In this document: one piece after another, positions 11,573 to 21,440 of the stretch | Layout: each line of letters starts with the position of its first letter | Numbering within the stretch: the stretch's first letter is position 1 | DNA from: Ascoidea rubescens DSM 1968 | Lineage: Eukaryota > Ascomycota > Saccharomycetes > Ascoideales > Ascoideaceae | Assembly: GCF_001661345.1 (NCBI RefSeq) | Contig: NW_017962915.1 | Location: 248,001 to 312,000 of the forward strand | DNA: 64,000 bases | Direction: 5' to 3' | Translations under genes and position numbers: made by a program | The notes under the pieces: generated by a model | Told to the model about the DNA's origin: nothing | The model's input: the letters and a program-made list of their open reading frames with translations, nothing else | The model's database searches: none

Positions 11573-12385
11573 ATGAATTTAACTTCCGTTTCTAGTGGCT
11601 CTGATTTCAGCGAATATTGGGTTGATAGCTTTCTAGAGACTAAAGGCAATGAGTACTTCTGTGATATTGACATAGAATATATTACCGATCGTTTCAACTT
11701 AACTGGTCTTAATAACGAAGTCGACAGAATTTCTTATGTAATTGACATTATAACTGATAATTCTCCAAAGCGCAATCCAAGAGAATTTCAAAGAATTAGA
11801 GAACAGATGGAGGCTCAAGCAAGATACCTCTATGGTTTGATTCATGCTCGTTATATTATAACTTCTCGTGGTTTGCAAAAAATGCTAGACAAATACCGAA
11901 ATGGCGATTTTGGTTATTGTCAAAGAGTCTATTGTGATTTGCAGCCCTTATTGCCAATTGGTTTAAATGACCAACCAAAATTGCAACCTGTCAAATTATA
12001 CTGCCCAACGTGTGAAGATATATATAATCCCAAATCCTCGAGACATGGTCAAATAGATGGTGCTTTCTTTGGAACAAGTTTTCCAGGAATGTTTTTTCAA
12101 ACTTTTCCCAACTTGGTTCCTCCCCATCCAACAAAAAGATACATTCCAAGAGTGTTTGGTTTTCAATTACATGAGCAGGCTAAGCTCGCTAGATGGCAGA
12201 TACTACAACGAAAAAAATTAGAAAAAAAATTGTTGCAAAACCACATCGATATCGCTTCTGGCCCAGGCAGTTATATATACGACGAAGAGGATGAGCAAGA
12301 AGCAGCTGGAAATGAAGGCTATAATAAAGGCTCTGTAAAGGGATTACCTCCACCTATGGAAGGCCTACAAAATACTCGTGCTTAA
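11573..12385 (+). CDS. CKB2: Casein kinase 2 regulatory (beta') subunit
   Basis: A 270-residue CK2 beta-type regulatory subunit. The zinc-binding cysteines that mediate dimerisation are C116 and C121 (GYCQRVYC) and C144 and C147 (YCPTC). Family-diagnostic stretches include FCDIDIEYITDRFNLTGL, YGLIHARYIITSRGLQKM and IDGAFFGTSFPGMFFQTFP. The lack of the acidic insertion typical of Ckb1, together with the KHPTKRY-like PHPTKRYIPRVFGF and the HEQAKLARWQ helix, assigns it to the Ckb2 branch. With Ckb1 and catalytic Cka1/Cka2 it forms the CK2 holoenzyme, which phosphorylates acidic Ser/Thr sites in cell-cycle, transcription and stress proteins. The C-terminal tail of about 45 residues is acidic and extended relative to S. 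cerevisiae. Confidence 0.95.
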   Translation: MNLTSVSSGSDFSEYWVDSFLETKGNEYFCDIDIEYITDRFNLTGLNNEVDRISYVIDIITDNSPKRNPREFQRIREQMEAQARYLYGLIHARYIITSRGLQKMLDKYRNGDFGYCQRVYCDLQPLLPIGLNDQPKLQPVKLYCPTCEDIYNPKSSRHGQIDGAFFGTSFPGMFFQTFPNLVPPHPTKRYIPRVFGFQLHEQAKLARWQILQRKKLEKKLLQNHIDIASGPGSYIYDEEDEQEAAGNEGYNKGSVKGLPPPMEGLQNTRA

Positions 12386-12934
12386 CTGGTTTATAAGTAG
12401 GGCTGATTCAAACTTCAGGCAATCTTTAGGAAATTCTAAAAAAAAGTCTAAAAAGTTAAAATTTTATTTCATAGTCTTTTCTATATTTTGGTTTTCACTT
12501 GTTTTATTCTCTTTCTTTAATCTTTTTCTTTCTTGTTTTTTTACCTATCCCAGTTATTTTCTTGCTTCTTTCTCTACCTATTTATCTTTTTTCTTCTTAT
12601 ACTTATTTTTATCTTTATCTATAACCATATACACTCATAGCTATCTTTTTCTTTTTTTTTGTACATTCTAATTCCTCAACTTCCAAACTTCAAACTGATA
12701 ATTAAGATTTTTTATTTGTGCCTACTTGAACCTGCAATCATTTTACTGCAGCCCACGATATTTGAAACTGCTTAAAACCCAGCACAATACAATACAAGAA
12801 TCCCAAGAATCCACAAGAGTTTTCATCTCATTAATTTTGTGATCGAGATATATTTAGATTGCATTTATATATTTATACCATTTTGCTATTACAAAAAAGA
12901 AAAAGAAAAGAAAAGAAAAGAAAAAATATATATA
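12386..12934. other. Intergenic, CKB2 to chitinase
   Basis: The first 280 bases are T-rich (probable CKB2 3' untranslated region). The second part, to 12934, is the chitinase promoter and leader, with an A/G run (AAAAG repeats) at about 12893-12924. An in-frame ATG at 12839 could extend the chitinase N-terminus, but it would add a highly basic low-complexity stretch, so I treat it as leader. Confidence 0.5.
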
Positions 12935-14500
12935 ATGTTGTTTTTCAGCTCCAAAAAAAAATCCCTCTTTCATCAACTATCTATTGTTTCTTTCTTGGTT
13001 GGGTGTCTAATTGGCGTATCCTTAGCTGCCATAATATATATCATAGTATTAGCTGCGTCCTCGTCTCCAATCAGCAATATGTCTTTGTTGGATTATTTAA
13101 CTTCTAGCTTCGGGATGGGCTTATATAGTGATCGTGAAAAGCACTATACTGTATCAGATATCGAGCTCGAAAAAGAGTTGAATAAGCCTGGAAGTTTCAA
13201 GAATCTGGCTCTTAACAACACTGGTTTTGAAGATTCCAAGAGAACTTGTGTTTATTACTCAAAGTAAGTGGGTATTTTTTCCTCTTTTGATTAGGATTAC
13301 TTGAAATCCTTCCTATCTGGATGTGTCCATACTAACATTTTTTATTTTCTATTTTTTTATTTTTTTATTTTTTTGTTTAAAATTAGTTGGTCCATTTACA
13401 ACGATAGACAACACTTTCCAAAGGATATTCCTCTTCAACTAGTTACAAATGTATTCTATTGTTTCATGAATATCAATCCCAAAACAGGCGAGGTTTCCCT
13501 AAGTGATGAGGAGTCAGATGTTGAGATTGCTTTGGATTCGATCAATAATGATGGAAGTAAAGTGAGTGGTATTATTGGGCAGTTTCAAGAAATGAAATCA
13601 AAGAAGCGAAGTTTCAAATTATCAATGTCTATCGGTGGACAATCCAATCATGGGCAATTTACAAAGGCTATGAAATCCAACAAAAAGTTGGAGAGGTTTG
13701 TTGACTCCTCTATCAATCTTTTAGTTGAGCATGGTTTTGATGGAATTGATCTTGATTGGGAATATCCCGAGACTGTGTTTGAAGGAAATCAATATTTGAG
13801 ATTAGTGAAGCGATTGAGAAAACGATTAGACGATCTTGAAGACGAAAAAGGTCTTGAAAGAGGGAGTCTTTTAGTTACCATGGCATCTCCTGGTACTGAA
13901 GAATTTTCGTCCAAGTTATTTATTGAGGAGTTTGACAAGTACTTATCATTTTGGAACTTGATGACGTATGATTTTGCTGGAGAATGGTCAGAGAAAGCAG
14001 GTTATCATTGTAATCTTTATCCTACAGAGGGAGGAGAATACTCTGGGGATCAAACAGTTCAGTACTATTTATCAAAAGGAGTGAGACCAGAGAAGCTAAC
14101 GTTGGGAATGGCGAATTATGGACGAGGATTTTTAAAAACCAAGGGACTTAATCAACCATTCCATGGTGTTGGAGCTGGGTCTACAGATGAAGAAGGTATT
14201 TGGAATTACAATTTCTTGCCTTTAGAAGGAACAGAAGAAGAATATGACGAAGATGCAGTGTCAGCGTATATATATGACAGTGATAAGAAGTTCTTTATTG
14301 GGTATGACAATCCGGAAAGTGTTCAAGCTAAGGCAGAGTATGTGGTAGCAAATAAACTTGGAGGAGGAATGTGGTGGGAATCGTGTGGTGACACCTATGA
14401 TGATAAAGAACGATCATTGCTTTATACATTTGTGGAAGCAATTGGAGGAGAGGACATGTTGGATTCCGTATCTGAGAATTGGGTTAATTTCAAGGAATAG
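12935..14500 (+). CDS. CTS2: GH18 chitinase, membrane-anchored, CTS2-like, one intron
   Basis: Exons 12935-13263 and 13387-14500. The intron (13264-13386, 123 nt) has GTAAGT, a perfect TACTAAC at 13330-13336 and TTAG. Splicing joins CVYYS to NWSIYNDRQHFP, restoring the first beta strand of the GH18 barrel. The protein is 480 residues. The catalytic motif DGIDLDWEYPE is at 228-238, with the acid/base Glu at 235. SMSIGGQSNHGQF and GGGMWWESCGD are the other classical GH18 signatures. Residues about 10-40 form one hydrophobic segment after a short basic N-terminus (type II signal anchor), so the enzyme probably faces the lumen or cell wall. Among yeast chitinases it resembles the sporulation-linked Cts2 rather than the secreted Ser/Thr-rich Cts1. 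It is convergent with SAM37, whose stop lies 15 bases away. Confidence 0.9.
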
Positions 14501-14515
14501 AGCAATGAAAGAGTG

Positions 14516-15574
14516 CTAATTGATGTTGAATATTAGATCATTATCTAAGACAGAATCGATATATTTTAATAAAAAGGAGTACTTATAGGATAGAAATTTT
14601 TTGATTGACTTGTCTGGTAGATCGTTGTTTGTGAGTGAGATTATCACTGAGAAAATGTAAATATCAGCTGGAGATATCTGATTACCAAATAAATAGTTTG
14701 AAATTTCGTTTTCGTTTTCATCTTCATCTTCATTTTCATTCTCATTTTTGTTTTCATATTTGTTTAAAAAGGGAAAATTTGAAGATATTTTTAGAGAATC
14801 AGGATCTGATTTTATTTCAATTGATTTTGTAAAAGAAGATATTTTTTTCTTTGAGATTATTAAGATCATATTTGATTCCGGATTGATTGTTTCGGCACTG
14901 CTTTTTCCATTCAATTGAGCTAGATATTTTTTATATCGATTAGAATTGTTTTTTATACAGGATAGAACATCGAAAAAATACAAGCAGTTGTTGTTGAAAT
15001 TGAACTCCTGTAAAAAATCGTCGAGCAACTGGATGCATCGATAGTTGGCTGGAGGAATGGCCAAATACCTGAGGATGGCTAGGAGCTGGTCCAGCACCTT
15101 CTGGGGTTTGTAGCTCAAGTCCAAACAACCAAGGCAGTACTTTATCGAGTCGTTTCTCAATCGTGGGATGATGTGGTATTGCAAAGGGAAGGGAATGCAT
15201 TTGGAGAGGAGCTTCGAGGTGTATCTGGTGTAGTTTGGAATGTGGACGTAGTAGTAGTAATGGGTGAGGTACCTGAAATCGCTGGTGAGGATAGCAAGCT
15301 GGACCAACTCGTTGGCGGCGCTGGTGCCTGTGGTGCCTGTGGTGCACAAGTGCTCGACTATGCTGCTGTAGCCCTCGAGCTGAGCTCCAGTGCGAGAGTC
15401 GAGCAACACAGGAAAAGAGCAGCTGAGGACCATTTTGTAGGGCGCGCTGGAGGAGGGGCAAATCTGGAAGAGGCGCTGGGGCACGAAGGTCCTGAGGAAG
15501 AGAATTGCAGCGAGGGAATCGGAACACGAGGGCGAGGCGGTGCTGCCTGTGCTGCAGACGTAGAGAGAGAGCAT
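14516..15574 (-). CDS. SAM37: Mitochondrial SAM complex subunit Sam37 (metaxin-like)
   Basis: A 352-residue protein (S. cerevisiae Sam37 is 327) with an N-terminal GST/thioredoxin-like half. PVLLDSRTGAQLEGYSSIVE aligns with the Sam37 region PVLILDNGTKVSGYVNIVQ as I remember it, followed by YTRYTSKLLSKCIPFPLQY. Sam37 sits on the cytosolic face of the outer membrane sorting and assembly complex. There it helps release beta-barrel proteins and couples SAM to TOM. An unusual Asn/Glu/Asp repeat (about residues 272-290) lies in the C-terminal half. The first 100 codons are GC-rich and use CTC and TTG for Leu with no CTG that I can see, while the C-terminal half is AT-rich. No membrane segment is obvious. 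Confidence 0.82.
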   Translation of the reverse strand: MLSLYVCSTGSTASPSCSDSLAAILFLRTFVPQRLFQICPSSSAPYKMVLSCSFPVLLDSRTGAQLEGYSSIVEHLCTTGTTGTSAANELVQLAILTSDFRYLTHYYYYVHIPNYTRYTSKLLSKCIPFPLQYHIIPRLRNDSIKYCLGCLDLSYKPQKVLDQLLAILRYLAIPPANYRCIQLLDDFLQEFNFNNNCLYFFDVLSCIKNNSNRYKKYLAQLNGKSSAETINPESNMILIISKKKISSFTKSIEIKSDPDSLKISSNFPFLNKYENKNENENEDEDENENEISNYLFGNQISPADIYIFSVIISLTNNDLPDKSIKKFLSYKYSFLLKYIDSVLDNDLIFNIN

Positions 15575-15709
15575 GCTGTTTCTGCTGGCAGTCCTGCTTC
15601 TGCTGCTTCTGCTGCTTCTGCTTCCTTGCTGTTTCAGCCGCTGTTTCAGCCCGGCGCTAAACCGGGCGAGTCAACAGAAGACGTCATTCCAAACCCAGTT
15701 CTCGTCCAG

Positions 15710-15717
15710 TATATAAG
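15710..15717 (+). promoter_or_regulatory. TATA box of the 15806 gene
   Basis: TATATAAG, followed by a second ATATAAG. It lies 96 bases before the ATG at 15806 in the GC-rich divergent promoter shared with SAM37. The distance suits a yeast promoter. Confidence 0.6.
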
Positions 15718-15805
15718 CATATAAGCTGCTTCTCTCGTCTTCTCGTCTCTCTCGTTTCTTGTCCTTCCTCTGCTGTCTCTCCTTCATCTGCTGCTTCTTC
15801 TTCCA

Positions 15806-16276
15806 ATGCTCACTCCTCGCTCCAGGTCTGCCTCGCTTCTCGACGCTGAAACGCCCAACGACGCTCCCTCCGAACCCATCCTTGACCAAAAGACCTCTGC
15901 TCAGTACGAGCTTCCTCCTCCTGTCACCCAGTCTAGTCCTGCTGACAAGTCTAAATTCAAAAAACTAATCTTCATCTATGCCTTCATTAGCATGTTTTTC
16001 TTGTTTGGCCTATTGTACTCAAGCATGCACTCCATCAAGAAAATCAGATCCAACAGCGATGAGTTTGAAAGTGATTTGCTAGCCAGTTTTGCCAACACCA
16101 ACGAGAAGAAAATCATTGACCACAAATTCAACAAGTACAAAGAACCCAAGATAAAGGCCAGCTTCAAAGACGAAAATGGCGAGTACATAGAGTCTCAAGA
16201 GATCGCTGTCGATGAAGATGGCGATGGTGTCGCTGAATCTTACTATCTAATAGAACAATACCTAGTTCTCGATTGA
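15806..16276 (+). CDS. Small single-span membrane protein, unrecognised
   Basis: A 156-residue protein I cannot assign to a family. The ATG is 96 bases downstream of a TATA box, which supports it as a real gene. Residues 1-50 are Pro/Ser-rich and polar, about 53-72 (KLIFIYAFISMFFLFGLLYS) form one strong transmembrane helix preceded by lysines, and residues 75-156 are charged, Lys/Glu/Asp-rich. The basic flank on the N-terminal side suggests the N-terminus is cytosolic. The coding start is in GC-rich DNA. It shares a divergent 231-base promoter with SAM37, so a mitochondrial or secretory role is possible but not shown. Confidence 0.7.
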   Translation: MLTPRSRSASLLDAETPNDAPSEPILDQKTSAQYELPPPVTQSSPADKSKFKKLIFIYAFISMFFLFGLLYSSMHSIKKIRSNSDEFESDLLASFANTNEKKIIDHKFNKYKEPKIKASFKDENGEYIESQEIAVDEDGDGVAESYYLIEQYLVLD

Positions 16277-16911
16277 TCTGCTTTCACACTGCTCTTGAAT
16301 TTTCAATATTATTCTCAATATTGTTTTAAATCTAATGAAACTCTTTCTTTTTTTTTTTTCTTTTTTGGCTATGTTAATCTATTGAACCAATTTATTTAAT
16401 GGAATTGTTTTTTTTTGGATCTTTTTTTTTGTTTTAATTTTAAAAATATCTACGCTCACTTTTTTTCATTTTCTTTTTGTTGATGGTTAATGCTTACTTC
16501 AAATTTTATTTTTTTTTTGTTTCTTTTTTTTATCTGTTTTCGTAAAAATTGTTGTCTTTTTTTGGTATATTCTATCACTTTGTCCTTTTTTTTTTTTTTT
16601 TTTGCGCTAGAATTGGTGGTTTATATTATTATATATTATTATATAGTATTATTAATACATTTAATTAAAATTTATATATATATATATATATAAACATTTG
16701 AAAAAAATAAAACTATATCAAAAAAAAATTTATAATTATTTATCCATTTAACAAAATCAAAATCAAAAAAAAACAAAAACAAAAACAAAAACACCCAATC
16801 TCAATTATTTTAAATTCAATTTAATTTATTTTAAATAATAACACTAATAGTAAAAGAATAGATAAAAAAAAATTATATTCGTTATTGTATTTACTGCTTT
16901 TATCTCACCAT
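16277..16911. other. Convergent intergenic, T-rich, with TA repeat
   Basis: This gap lies between the 3' ends of the small membrane protein and CUB1. It has long T runs (16345-16610) and a TA dinucleotide run at about 16672-16692. Nothing coding seen. Confidence 0.6.
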
Positions 16912-17184
16912 TTAATATGACAACTTGGACTTGTGAGCAGAACTTGGTGGATATGCTGACGACTCATTATCAGTAACATTCTCACTGGGCAAATAGCTGT
17001 CGTAATCATATTCGGATAAATCTCCTACATATTGACTCTCAGAATTTTCATACTCATCCTCCTCACTATCATCTCCATCTGATGGTTCTTCATCATACTG
17101 TCTTTCACTTTCAATATTATAATCTTTAAATGATTTGTATTTATCAAGGTTTCTATTATAATTGTTACTACTGTTATTATTATC

Positions 17185-17228
<44 letters not shown>

Positions 17229-17240
17229 TATTATTATTAC

Positions 17241-17271
<31 letters not shown>

Positions 17272-18825
17272 GTTATCGTTATTGTTATCATCTTCATCCT
17301 GTTTTTGCTGCTTCAATGCTTCCTCTTCTTCCTCTTCTTGATTGTCTCTTTCCTCTAATTCAATTTTTAGCTCATAACATATATCAAAACATTCAGCTAA
17401 TAACGAATTCAACGTACCTTGACCTTCGGGAATCTGTCCATCTATAATAAACTTACCATCGACCCTTAAATTGTCAAGACTAGCCAACTTCATTTGATAG
17501 GGATACAAATCTCTTGTCGATGTTATTCCTCCCATTCTTTTAACATCCAATAAACATCTTCGAACAGTTTTCAATTGGTTGTGGATTGGTTGCAATGCTT
17601 CTGACACTGGCTCAGAACTCTCTAGTAATCGGTAGATTATTGCATAACATCTTCGCAAGAGATATAACAAAATGGATTGCCCTAATTTATATGGTTCATT
17701 GGTAGACGAGTTAATAAATTTCCCATCAACTCTTGACTCGTCTATGGTTTGCAATGATTTTTGGTAATTGTATAGATCTGTCTCTCGCAAGGTCCATCTT
17801 CTTGTCATTAATAAGTTTTCCAAAACCGTTTTGATTTCAAACAATTTATGGTAAAGAGGCAAAGAATCGTTATCGATTTGCTCTTTAAATTGAGCAGTCA
17901 AATCGGTTAATAAATTGCGGCAGTCATCAAACAATCCATTGATCAATTGTAATCCCTTTAAATTTTGAATCTTTTTTTTTGAAGTTAAAGTCAATAGATC
18001 ACCATTGGAATCTCTATGGTTTTCAATTGTAGCTAGTTTCAATTGCAATGGTTTTAAATCAAGTTGGTATGAATTCGACGTGATTTTGTAATCAGAAGAA
18101 TCAATAGCAATTGATAACAATGATTTTCTAATCTTAAGCAAATGGTTCAAATAGATTTGCAAGTCAGGCGAAACTTCTTTTATCTTGGATAACAAATTTT
18201 TAAATTCGTTTTGACATAGTTTTAATTTTGAGGTTAATAGTAAATTTTCCTCTTTCTTTTTGTTTTTTAAAGATAGTTTGACGTTGGTATATTCGGTGTC
18301 ATTTCCATCATACTCGTCATAACTGTAATTATCACTATCATCTGAGTTGTTATTGATATTGTTGTCATTGAGAGAATTGTTGTTTGAATCGATATCGCCA
18401 GTAGAACTACCTTTAACTATTTTGGAAATCGAGTCTAATCTATCTTTAATTGGATTTAAATCGTGAATAGTGTAGACACCACTTTCTAATAAATGGTCTA
18501 ATAATCTTTGGACAGTAGACAAGGAGGCATAAGTAGCAGGAGCAGTTTTTGTTAGACCAACAGTAATGAAGGACAAGGATAATAGTTGAAAGATATCATC
18601 AAGAACTGAATCAACTTTATTGGGAATTTGTAAATTTTTCTCGGTTTTTCTTAAATCATTTAGTTTTTTATATTTGATTAAAACATCTTCATATAAATTG
18701 GAGATGTCTGAAGATTTCAAAAAAGTAGAACGATTATTCTTCAAAGTTGCTAGTTTATTTTTAATTGAAATTAGTTGGTCATAAATTGAAGCTTCAGAAT
18801 CAGGGAGCAAGTCTTTGTAAGGCAT
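16912..18825 (-). CDS. CUB1: DUF2408 protein, CUB1-like
   Basis: A 637-residue protein from ATG 18825 (MPYKDLLPDSEAS). The conserved DUF2408 (UPF0662) core has two similar units: LQTIDESRVDGKFI with LLYLLRRCYAIIYRLLE, then LASLDNLRVDGKFI with LNSLLAECFDICYELK. S. cerevisiae Cub1 (YPL260W) belongs to this family and has been linked to copper tolerance and DNA repair. The biochemical role is unknown. A central acidic segment (about residues 160-180) and a C-terminal acidic segment flank a long Asn run encoded by AAT/AAC at about 17190-17280. The C-terminus is strongly acidic and Tyr/Ser-rich. The symbol rests on family membership and general architecture. Confidence 0.75.
17187..17285 (-). repeat. 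Asn-codon trinucleotide tract in CUB1
   Basis: ATT/ATTGTT-type trinucleotides on the plus strand read as about 30 Asn residues broken by a few Ser and Asp codons. The interruptions and mixed AAT/AAC use suggest some constraint at the protein level. Confidence 0.8.
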
Positions 18826-19470
18826 TTTCAAAATACAGTATCAAATCCAAGTAGAATTCCTGTTATTTTTTATTTCGTTGGTTTTGGAGATAAAAGTGAG
18901 AAAATAGTAAAAAGAGAACAATGAATATTGAAATTGAAATTGAAATTGAAATTGGTAGAAAAAAAATTTGTTTTATTTCACAATTAAGAAACTAAACCGG
19001 GATGGAGAAAAACTGTGGGGAGAAAACTGAGTGGGCAAACTATTGGATGATTTCAACAGCAAGATGAGGTTGAAGTAGAAAATAGATGAGGGTCCCTGGG
19101 GCTACCAAATACAAAAAAAAGAAGCAGGAGAAATAAAGCAAATGAGAAAAAAACAACCAAAGATATACAGAGATATATAAAGAAAGCAGAAGGACAGAAG
19201 CGTAAAAAAATATAAAAGATGATGGTGGAAACAGAGAGGTATAAAGAAAAGACGTGCTTGTTCGGCGAGCAAATCTGACGTCGGCTTCGGCTGCGGCCGG
19301 CGCTGGCCGAAAACAGCGCGGAGCAGACGGGGACCACAGCTGAGGGACTCATACACTGGCCGGTGGCAGAGCGCGCTTACATGAGCGTGTGCTGGTGAGT
19401 GCATGTGGCGGCAAAGGCAGCACACGCAGCTCATGCGCCAGAGGTTGGCGCTGGCGAAGAGGGTCTGCGG
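18826..19470. other. CUB1 promoter with GC-rich island
   Basis: The half next to CUB1 is A-rich, with GAAATT repeats at about 18925-18955. From about 19255 the DNA becomes GC-rich and stays so into the 3' end of the next gene (to about 19620). Frames within the island on both strands look like composition artefacts. Confidence 0.5.
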
Positions 19471-20439
19471 TCAGTAGTGTCTGCTTCTCTTCTCGGTTCG
19501 GAAGTCTCTGTTGAGCGAGCGCTTGGTGCCAGCACTGTTTCTCGCAACGTATCTCACAGCATCGTTGCTGCTGCTGTCGCTGCTGTCGTCGTTCTCACTG
19601 TTTCTGCTGCACTGGTCGTTGAGCATGGTATCTACTGCATCGTTCGTATGGTTCTGGTCGAGGTATTGCTGGTAGTTCTTCTTCACCTTGAAGTGTTTCT
19701 TTAGCAGGAATCTATCGTTGTTTGCATCATTGTCGGTGAATGTGCTGTGGTTGAAAGTGTTGTGCATGTTGGAGCCATTAAAGTTGCTATTGCTAGTAAT
19801 ATTATGATTAGCTGCATTATTTCCAGTGCTACTGATATCATGATCCATAGTATTCATATTATCAATACTTTCAATCTTATCGCTCTTGTCAATAGTACTA
19901 GCACTCTTATTATTCGGCTCATTGATTTTATCATAATCAAATATCTTTACTTTTTTCTTTGCACTGTCGTGAAACATTTTTATTTTGTTCTCTATTGGAG
20001 TTAAAGGTTTGGCCTTGTAGGTGAACTCATAATCATCAGATAATTTTGTAGATTTGGTTTGGTGGCTGCCAGATTTCTTTTTAGGGGTTTTATACTTGGT
20101 CTTTTCACTATAATCGTCCACAAGATTCTTATTGATATTCTCACCACCCATCAATTCTGCTTTTTTAGTCAAACACCAGTTTTCTATATCCAACTCATTC
20201 TCTGAGTGGTTTATCTTGTGCAATTTAATCAAATTAAGCAAGTCATCTATGCACTCCAAGTATCCTTTAAATCTGAGCAACGAGCTGTTGGAATTGGATA
20301 ATCGGTACAATGTAGCCACTGACTTAGCTGCGTTTTTGAACTCATTGATCAACTTAGCGTCCAACTTGTCAAAGGACTCCTTAGTCACTGGCACTGAGGG
20401 AGGCAAGTTGCTGGATAGTTTTGATAAATCCATGGCCAT
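19471..20439 (-). CDS. HAPSTR1/TAPR1-like (DUF4588) protein, tentative
   Basis: A 322-residue, mostly disordered, Asn/Ser-rich protein. Residues 33-50 (EFKNAAKSVATLYRLSNS), followed by a short helical region ending in IENWCLTKKAELMGGE (85-100), resemble the core of the HAPSTR1/C16orf72 family (FQNAATAVTNLYKES with a following WVKKRR helix). The basic C-terminus (KRSLNRDFRTEKRSRHY) is also typical. Animal HAPSTR1 works with the ubiquitin ligase HUWE1 in stress resilience. Whether the yeast protein does likewise is inference. The 3' end of the gene is GC-rich while the middle is AT-rich. It is divergent from the MATE gene. The ATG at 20439 is followed by a second at 20433. Confidence 0.55.
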   Translation of the reverse strand: MAMDLSKLSSNLPPSVPVTKESFDKLDAKLINEFKNAAKSVATLYRLSNSNSSLLRFKGYLECIDDLLNLIKLHKINHSENELDIENWCLTKKAELMGGENINKNLVDDYSEKTKYKTPKKKSGSHQTKSTKLSDDYEFTYKAKPLTPIENKIKMFHDSAKKKVKIFDYDKINEPNNKSASTIDKSDKIESIDNMNTMDHDISSTGNNAANHNITSNSNFNGSNMHNTFNHSTFTDNDANNDRFLLKKHFKVKKNYQQYLDQNHTNDAVDTMLNDQCSRNSENDDSSDSSSNDAVRYVARNSAGTKRSLNRDFRTEKRSRHY

Positions 20440-20809
20440 GCAAATGTCTCTATCCTTCTGGTATCGTGGGTATCACTAGTATTTCTGCTGTCTGTGTAAT
20501 CTGTGCAGTCTCTGCTGTCTCAACTTCTATGCTCTCTCACAGTGTCTTCGCAGACAAAACCTGAGAGAAAAAAAGTCCGCCCCGGATCTGTTTGCTACAC
20601 ACGCGGATATCCGCGGAACCACTTTTCTCAAAGAGGAAAAGCATGAGAAAAACACCAACATCGTGGGTCATGACGCATCCGTTTTTGTCGAGCCATTTAG
20701 GTTTTTCTTGTGTTTTCCACTTTGGTCACTTTTCATGATAAGATATATAAACACCTTTTGCTCTATCTTTCCTCTCAGCGGTTGGCTCACTTTACGCTTT
20801 TTCCGCTCA
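20440..20809. other. Divergent promoter, HAPSTR1-like / MATE
   Basis: 370 bases with mixed composition, including the CG-rich stretch at 20575-20620. A TATATAAA at 20744-20751 points toward the MATE gene. No RNA gene seen. Confidence 0.55.
20744..20751 (+). promoter_or_regulatory. TATA box of the MATE gene
   Basis: Canonical TATATAAA, 59 bases upstream of ATG 20810. It argues against starting translation at the upstream in-frame codons at 20663 or 20738. Confidence 0.6.
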
Positions 20810-21404
20810 ATGGTAACTCAGATATTCTCAAAAACTATCTCAAAGGCTCCTTCAAATGTCCGAACTACAACTGGCTTGAGTATTGGTGGGAAGGTCAAAC
20901 GAAAGATTTCCATTGTCACTTTCATTCCTCCCTCTACCAAACTACCTTTGTTTCAGTATAACTCTGACGATGATCAAAGAAGTTTTTTATCTCTTTGTAA
21001 TCCGTCAAACGATGTCATGGATACTCCTCAATTCAATATAAATAGTTTTGATGATGATATGATAAATAACAATAACAATAACAATCACAATTACAGTCAC
21101 AATAAAAACAATAAATCAAATGACGATAGTAATACTAATAATGATAGCAATAATACCTCTGATCAATCTTCTATTGTTTCTTCTCAATCTTTACCGACTA
21201 ATATCGACAAAATCGATTCTGATCCCGATTTACAACTATATTTCCAAAAAAAACGAAATTCTAAATCCTCTTTATCAAATCACCCAGTTTCTTCTTATAA
21301 TACCTCAAATGATACTACTCTTGTTTTATCTAGCGCAACTGATTTAACTTCCTTATTAAACCCTTTAAATTCAACCCCATTTTCCTACAACTCTATAAAT
21401 AACG

Positions 21405-21440
<36 letters not shown>

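Noticed and set aside
12839-12934. In-frame ATG extending the chitinase by 32 residues
   Set aside because: It would add a basic low-complexity stretch from an AAAAG repeat ahead of the signal anchor; more likely leader sequence.
15173-15724. 183-codon plus-strand frame opposite SAM37
   Set aside because: Antisense shadow of the GC-rich SAM37 5' end, low-complexity Gly/Ala/Glu composition.
20663-20809. Upstream in-frame extension of the MATE gene
   Set aside because: The TATA box at 20744-20751 lies inside it, so transcripts should start downstream; the extension has no conserved sequence that I know.
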